Shown piece by piece: positions 58,816 to 64,000 of a DNA stretch of 64,000 nucleotides. Position 1 is the stretch's first letter. Every line of letters begins with the position of its first letter. Location: contig NC_059089.1 in assembly GCF_020497125.1 (NCBI RefSeq), positions 29,158,282-29,222,281 of the forward strand, written 5' to 3'. The position numbers and the translations under genes are program-made. The notes under the pieces are model-generated. The model did not search any database, was not told the DNA's origin, and saw only the letters and a program-made list of their open reading frames with translations. Origin of the DNA: Mauremys mutica. Taxonomy: Eukaryota; Chordata; Testudines; Geoemydidae.

Positions 58816-59365
58816 CACGGGGTCTCAAAGTCCAGGACTACAGGCCATCTGTGGCCCGAGAACCTCCCCACTGCAGCCCACAGAGGGGAGATGCATGCAA
58901 CTACTCTGCTGGCAATGTCTACTGCAGGTGCTGCCCCCCGCAGCTCCCATTGGCTGGGGGAGAGGGACAGAGATACCATCACTAGTCGCTGGGCAGAGTC
59001 AGCCATGGAGGCAGCATCACTTTTTTCCACAATGAATATAAACAAGTGAAAATACCAAACACAACTATCTGATACACACCTTGCAGCAATCCTGAAAGTT
59101 TCAACTTTTCAGTCACTGAGGCCAAACATCAACAAACTGACAGAACTGAAGCATGCCAGGTGTCTGGCAAACACTAAAAATTCTCTGGCAGGCAAAGAAT
59201 TGTATAAAGTTGTATGACAGTTTTATTATTTCTAAGAAATTCAAAATAAAAAATACACTATAAACATTTTTCTTTTCTGAACACCATCTTCAGTGACATT
59301 ATTGTCCCACTGGGAGGATTTGAGGACTGATACCGTCGCTAAGGTAAATTAAGTTTGAGACCGCG
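58816..59365. mobile_element. Diverged hAT (Charlie-like) fragment
   Basis: The left end 'cggggtctcaaagtcc' and right end 'aagtttgagaccgcg' are decayed inverted repeats. 'cgcagctcccattggctgg' inside is common in turtle repeats. No clear duplication. Confidence 0.45.
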
Positions 59366-60955
59366 ATGGGTCTTCAAATAATATTTACAATACTTCAGTG
59401 GTAAGAATTTTGGTATTGGAGGCCTGCAGAATTGGGCCACTTGTTAATTTTCTTATCATTCAGACAAAAAACAACCACAAAAAAAAACAAGTTCAAACCC
59501 TTACTTGAATTATTATTGTGCCCTTAAAAGGGCAGGAACAGATATAAACCAACAATAATGTAATCCAGAGAGAGAATCAGATCCTATTTTTAAAAAGTCA
59601 AATAAACAAAAAATAGGTATATTTGATTGTTACATTACAGTTTATCCTTTTGTCAATTCCCTGCAAATTATTTTAATTTCTGGTCTTTTTCAAGTCATTT
59701 TTTTTCTCCTGGTGCTTACTAATTTTTTGCTTCTTCTGTTTTGATACTTTCTTTTCTTTTTAATTCTTTGGTAAGTATTGCTTATTGGGTTTTTTGCTCT
59801 GTTTTTCATCTTTTTACACATTTTTCAAGACAGTCTTATGTTTTTATATTTATAATAGGTATCTATGTGTTGGCGATTTTTTTTCTTTTTTGGGGGGAGA
59901 GGGGGAGGGGGGAACTTTGGCTCAGAACCAGCATTAGCTTCTAACAGAGCTGAGGCAGCTTGCTATTTGTGTGTCTGCCAGCCTAGTTCTGCAGTAGATA
60001 TGCTGCATCCTGCACCATCCAACACAGAATAAGGAATATCTATCATTCCTGCAAACTGCCAACTGGAATCCTAGGTTAAAGCTAGACAGCATTGGAGCCA
60101 ATGAATTTGCAGCATACATTCTGAGACTGCCCTGTTTTTTTATTTTGCTATACTACCGTTCCTTTCGCTCTTGTTTACTTTATTTATTAATTTTGTGCTT
60201 GTTGTTTGATAAAATGGGAAAAGACTTGTGACAGCATGAGGTAAGGGGGGGGGGCTTTGTTTCCTAAAGAAAGCTTTCTTTCCTAATGCATTTAAGATTT
60301 CTTACAGCGTTGAAATGGTGTCATATTACTTAACTGTAGTGTGTGATTCCCCCCCCCCCCCCCCGCGATGTTTTTGCATTCCAGACTCATTTGGATTTGG
60401 AGATGTTGTTAACCCCAGTACAAAAAGTAAACCGGTCCACAGCTGAGATCTCCCCAGAACTCTTTCAGCTGGCTTTCACTTTTGGATCCCTCCCTGGGGG
60501 AAAATGATTTGAGATAACCCTGTGTTATGAGAGCCTTCAGTGATGCTGCAGTTCCAAAGATACATGCATTAGCAGGGTGGATTTTTTTTGCTATATACAA
60601 GGGGTGTGGTGTGATAGAATAACTGAAATTCCAGCTGCAGACTCACAAGAGGCTATCACAGAGTGAGTATTATTCAAGCTTGAGCCAGTGAAATATATAC
60701 CTATTAACTCTTATTTATTCCAAATAAGGAAGAAAAAGAGATAAAATGGTAACCGCTAAATACTTGAGCTGAAAATAAATATTTCAGAGTTGGAAGGCAG
60801 TTCTCTCACTTGTTTTATGATTTCTCTATAAGCAGGTTCTCTGGAAGAAGCAAGGAAAGTAACTTATTTTTTTTAAGGCTGTAGCCCTTCAGTGCAATCC
60901 AAATACTTGGAGATAAAAAAAGTTGTTCATTAGTATGGAAAGGTCGCTAGGATGA
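59366..60955. other. AT-rich DNA, no supported gene
   Basis: T-rich stretch 59690-59890. G-run 60246-60253 and C-run 60351-60364. A short open stretch after 'tttttgcattccag' at 60382 was considered as an exon and not accepted. Confidence 0.4.
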
Positions 60956-60966
60956 CTGTTAACAAT

Positions 60967-61198
60967 ATTGTACACAGTGTTGTTGTAGACTTGCTGGTCC
61001 CAGAATATGAGAGCCGCCAAGGTGAGTGAGGTAATATCTTTTATTGCTTACATTTTTGTTAGTGAGAGAGGCAAGCTTTCTAACATATACAGAGCTCTTA
61101 CACAGAGTTCTTCTTCAGAGATCAGGTAAGCTCAAAAGCTTGTCTCTCTTACCAACAAAGTTGGTCCAATAAAAGATATTACCTCATCCAGCTTGTCT
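60967..61198. mobile_element. Fold-back insert of a second hammerhead-like repeat family
   Basis: The arms 'gaggtaatatcttttatt' (61028-61045) and 'aataaaagatattacctc' (61169-61186) are perfect inverse complements. The centre carries 'cttcttcag' and 'aagctca-aaagcttgtctc'. An 11-bp duplication CTGTTAACAAT lies at 60956-60966 and 61199-61209. On the minus strand the left arm reads CTGAAGA, A, then a GA-rich stem region and GAAAGC, the same order as the hammerhead-like block at 48298-48335. Assignment to Penelope-like elements is inferred. Confidence 0.55.
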
Positions 61199-61209
61199 CT
61201 GTTAACAAT

Positions 61210-62349
61210 GATTATTTTAACAATGGTGTTGGATTCTGTGGTGTATTAGGTCCGTGTGTGTGTGTGTATTGGGGTGTTTCTGAATGCTTACACAGTCAGC
61301 ACCCTTAAACTCTTCCTAGAATATTAGTTATAGACAGTGCTGAATGCATACACAGTCAGCACCCTTGAACTTTTCCTAAAATATTAGGTATGGACAATGC
61401 TGTGCACCTAGATTTGCAATACATTCTTTGATTTGAGTACTGACCTTTGAGTCACAAGTATTGTGAGCTCTATAGTGATAATCTACAGGCAAGCAGAAGT
61501 TACTCTTCACAGATTTGCTACAGTTTTATTACTTGACAAGGCTAAAATCAGTTAATAGGGTTGATTTCTAAAAATCACTTATATTAGATGTGTCCATTCA
61601 TCAGTCAAAGAAGTTCAACAAGGATTTTAAAACGTTCATTAATATAATAAGGGTGCTACTGGGTTCTTTGGACTTTATTTTGCCCCTTGGCACAGCTTTT
61701 AGCTTAATTTGTTTAGAGAATGCCATCTTTTCTTTTAGTCAAGAAATGGGTGGTGGGGATCCTTGCATCATACCAGAAATTTAGGGTATTTCATAGATAA
61801 CCCATTGCTATCACAATATTCTACACTTCTGTGGCATTGGCAGATCATGCAGTTTGAAGGCACTGTTAGAAATGCTATTCTGCACAGTGCTGGAGACTCA
61901 GTGGAGTGTGTCAGTACACTTGATTCCTGTATGGTGAGGAAAATTATGACAGAAGGGTTATCAAAGGGGGATTGCTCCCACAATTATTACTATATTAAAC
62001 TATTTTAAAATTTGGGACTTTGACCCTACACAGTACAAGTGCCAAATGATGCATGTTTAAGTATGTGGTGAAAAGTAATGAATAGGAGAGTGGCCAGGAA
62101 CCATACAGACTGACCTCCTGAGAGTTCTGCTTCCTGGCCACCAAGTTACTCCTTGTTAGAAGCCAAAATGATGCCAAGGAGGAGAACTTTGTGACCATAT
62201 GCTCTTTTGGATGTTGAGTAGCACATTTACATTTCTATGCAGATGCTCCTATCCTGTGCTTATAAACATGACCCTTATACTCTGAGTTTCTGAGAATAAA
62301 TATGTCAGTGGGAAAGGGGCTCAAGATTTTCTTCCTCTCGTTGCATAGA
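61210..62349. other. Intergenic or intronic DNA, no gene
   Basis: A short TG tract lies at 61252-61268. A local duplication: 'tgaatgcttacacagtcagc' near 61282 recurs near 61342 as 'tgaatgcatacacagtcagc', a tandem repeat of about 60 bp in two copies. No exon. Confidence 0.5.
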
Positions 62350-63080
62350 GGCTGCCAACTAGACATTTTTCTAACTTTGCCTATCTGGAAATTTTGATTT
62401 ATTAAAGGAAATATTGTCCCCGCCCCAACTCCGCCCCCTCCCTGCCCCTATTGGACCTCTTCCCCAAATCTCTGCCCTGGCCCTGCCTCTTCCCCAGCAC
62501 TGTGTTCTCCCTCTTCCTCCCAGTGCTTGCTGTGTGAAACAGCTGTTTCGTGGCGCAAGTGCTGGGAGCTGGGGGGAAAAAGTGGGCATGCGGCATACTC
62601 GGGGGAGGAGGCGGAGGCGATCTGGGGTAGGGGGGCAGGACGGGGAGCTGCTGGTGGGTGCAGAGCAATTTTTCCCTGTGGGTGCTTCAGCCTCAGAGTA
62701 CCCATGGAGTCAGTGCCTATGCTTGCACTAGTCCATGTGGTAAAACTGGAGTATCTGTGTATGGCTACTGCACCTATAAGGAGTGGAACAGTGAGGCGCT
62801 GACTCCGTGCAGAGCACCCACTGTCAGACTCCCTATTAGCTCTCCCCACACCTCCTGCCTACCAGTAGACCCCACGGATCAGCATCTCCTGGCGGTTCCT
62901 GCTGCGAACAACTGTTTCTGGGCATGCGGGGTGGGGGAAGGAACGGGGACGCGTCATGCTTCGGAAAGGGGTGGAACTGGGCAGGAAGAGGCGAGGCGGG
63001 TGTGGGGCCTTGGGGAAAGGGGTGGAGTGGGGGGAAGGGCTGGGGCCGAGCATCCCTTGACAGTTTTAAAAGTTGGCGCC
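62350..63080. mobile_element. GC-rich non-autonomous DNA transposon composite
   Basis: The left end 'ggctgccaactagaca' and right end 'aaaagttggcgcc' are weak inverted repeats. The interior is C-rich then G-rich ('gccccgccc'-type then 'ggggcg'-type). At about 62672-62820 'gggtgcttcagcc' to 'gcagagcaccca' looks like a smaller element inserted inside. Long open frames on both strands are composition artefacts. Confidence 0.45.
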
Positions 63081-63099
63081 TGTGTATGGCAGAGTTCAA

Positions 63100-63573
63100 A
63101 AGTGTGATGACCAGAGGTCCCGATTTTATAGGGACAGTCCAGATTTTTTTTTTCTTAATGGGCTCCTATTACCCCCTCGTCCCTGTCCCGATTTTTCACT
63201 CTTGCTGTCTGGTCATCAGGGCCGGCTCCAGACCCCAGCGCGCCAAGCGCGCGCTTGGGGTGGCATTTTGCCGGCAGGGCGGCTCCGGCGGACCTTCCGC
63301 AGTCATGCCTGCGGGAGGTCCACGGAGTCGCGGGACCAGCGGACCTCCCGCAGACATGACTGTGGAGGGTCCCCTGGTCCTGCGGTTCCGGTGGACCTCC
63401 CGCAGGCATTACTGCGGAAGCTCCACCGGAGCCGCGGGACCAGCGGACCCTCCGCAGGCACGTCTGCAAGAGGTCCCCCGGAGCCGCGGGACCGGTGACC
63501 GGCAGCGCGTCCCCTGCGGCGTGCCGCCGTGCTTGGGGCGGCCAGATTCCTAGAGCCGCCCCTGCTGGTCACC
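63100..63573. mobile_element. Short palindromic MITE hosting a hAT
   Basis: It starts 'gatgaccagaggtcccgatt', and its inverse 'cccgatttttcactcttgct' to 'ctggtcac' ends it after the inserted hAT at 63217-63564. The host is about 125 bp when the insert is removed. Confidence 0.6.
63217..63564. mobile_element. hAT-type element, GC-rich
   Basis: Ends CAGGGCCGGCTCCAG and CTAGAGCCGCCCCTG are inverted repeats. The 8-bp duplication CTGGTCAT (63209-63216) / CTGGTCAC (63565-63572) has one mismatch. The interior repeats a roughly 50-bp theme 'gcgggaccagcggacc', 'tcccgcag' at least four times. The open frames spanning it are artefacts of that repeat. Confidence 0.82.
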
Positions 63574-64000
63574 TTATTCAAAAGAGTTGTAGTTTGGAGT
63601 AAACTGGAATTTGTTGAAGACTGAACTGCAATGAAACGGGGCTCATGGTAGTTTGTAAACAAGTGACCCTCTGTGCTAAATGGTTTACCACGGCATCCAC
63701 CAATCAGCTGCACAGGGAAGGGGATCCCATGCTATTTTCAGCCTCCCACCAGGGTAATTTCTGTGAGTTCCTCATTGTCACATACTGTGTACTATATGAA
63801 AGGGGTGCAGGACACTGTTGTGGAGTGAAGCGGCTGGATGAATCTTGTTAGACTACCAGAGCAGGGCGGGATTTGGAGGTGGTCCGCCAGGGACCTTGTA
63901 AGTCATGTTTGCACTCTCACCCAAGGAACCCAGGGCCACATCTTGAAGCGCCCCTCACGCTGTTTCGGCCTCAGAACTACAGATCCCACTATGCACCGCT
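63574..64000. other. Intergenic DNA at window end
   Basis: No gene or repeat family recognised with confidence. The final 60 bases are more GC-rich and may begin another repeat. Confidence 0.4.

Noticed and set aside
60382..60506. An acceptor-like 'tttttgcattccag' followed by about 41 open codons ('THLDLEMLLTPVQKVNRST...').
   Set aside because: The stretch ends in a stop with no donor, no family is recognised, and the preceding C-run makes a poor polypyrimidine context. It could be a terminal exon, but nothing else supports it.
62924..63553. A 209-codon + strand ORF at the right end.
   Set aside because: It crosses the boundaries of three different DNA transposons and follows the internal 50-bp repeat of one of them.

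Overview
This is a window of vertebrate nuclear DNA, almost certainly from a turtle. The evidence is compositional. There are tRNA-headed SINEs with a CR1-type tail (the tortoise Cry/PolIII-SINE architecture), many CR1 LINE copies ending in ATTCTATG-type or TTCTTATG-type tails, a DIRS-type tyrosine-recombinase retrotransposon, numerous hAT and Harbinger-like non-autonomous DNA transposons, and Penelope-like fragments that carry hammerhead-ribozyme-like folds. Gene density is low and exons are small. There are no operons, rRNA, tRNA genes or CRISPR.

Two protein-coding loci can be supported. At the left, five + strand exons (6351-6456, 7994-8086, 8294-8399, 10569-10660, 11136-11165) splice in frame into the C-terminal pleckstrin-homology (PH) domain and stop codon of a Ral guanine-nucleotide exchange factor. 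Residue choices fit RALGPS1 better than RALGPS2. The earlier exons lie upstream of the window. At 42463-43842 a single-exon 459-residue ORF encodes a type II membrane glycosyltransferase of family GT92 (DUF23). Between them, at about 32.24-32.80 kb, lies a CpG island with CCAAT, GC, CRE-like, E-box and E2F-like sites and a candidate splice donor. In human, RALGPS1 is followed on the same strand by GARNL3, so this may be the GARNL3 promoter, but no GARNL3 coding exon is recognised here.

The rest is introns and intergenic DNA dominated by mobile elements, many nested. Main blocks: a degenerate minisatellite split by a hAT (0.59-1.92 kb); a Cry SINE and a CR1 split by a hAT (3.1-4.7 kb); Penelope-like inserts (13.1, 14.5, 41.6, 48.3 and probably 61.1 kb); CR1 copies (15.1, 17-18, 29.5-31.2, 46.3, 53.6 and 57 kb); a nearly full-length but mutated DIRS element with inverted terminal repeats and an internal complementary region (21.2-27.0 kb); a three-level nest of Harbinger-like MITE, hAT and CR1 (51.43-55.13 kb); and a stack of GC-rich DNA transposons at the right end (62.3-63.6 kb).

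Many insertions are dated relative to one another by their target-site duplications, which can be read directly. Five hAT copies carry perfect 8-bp duplications and a sixth carries one with a single mismatch; three of the sites contain TCTAG. The Penelope-like inserts have 10-13 bp duplications. The most unusual signals are the fold-back, hammerhead-bearing inserts, the clear DIRS terminal architecture, and an intact GT92 gene.
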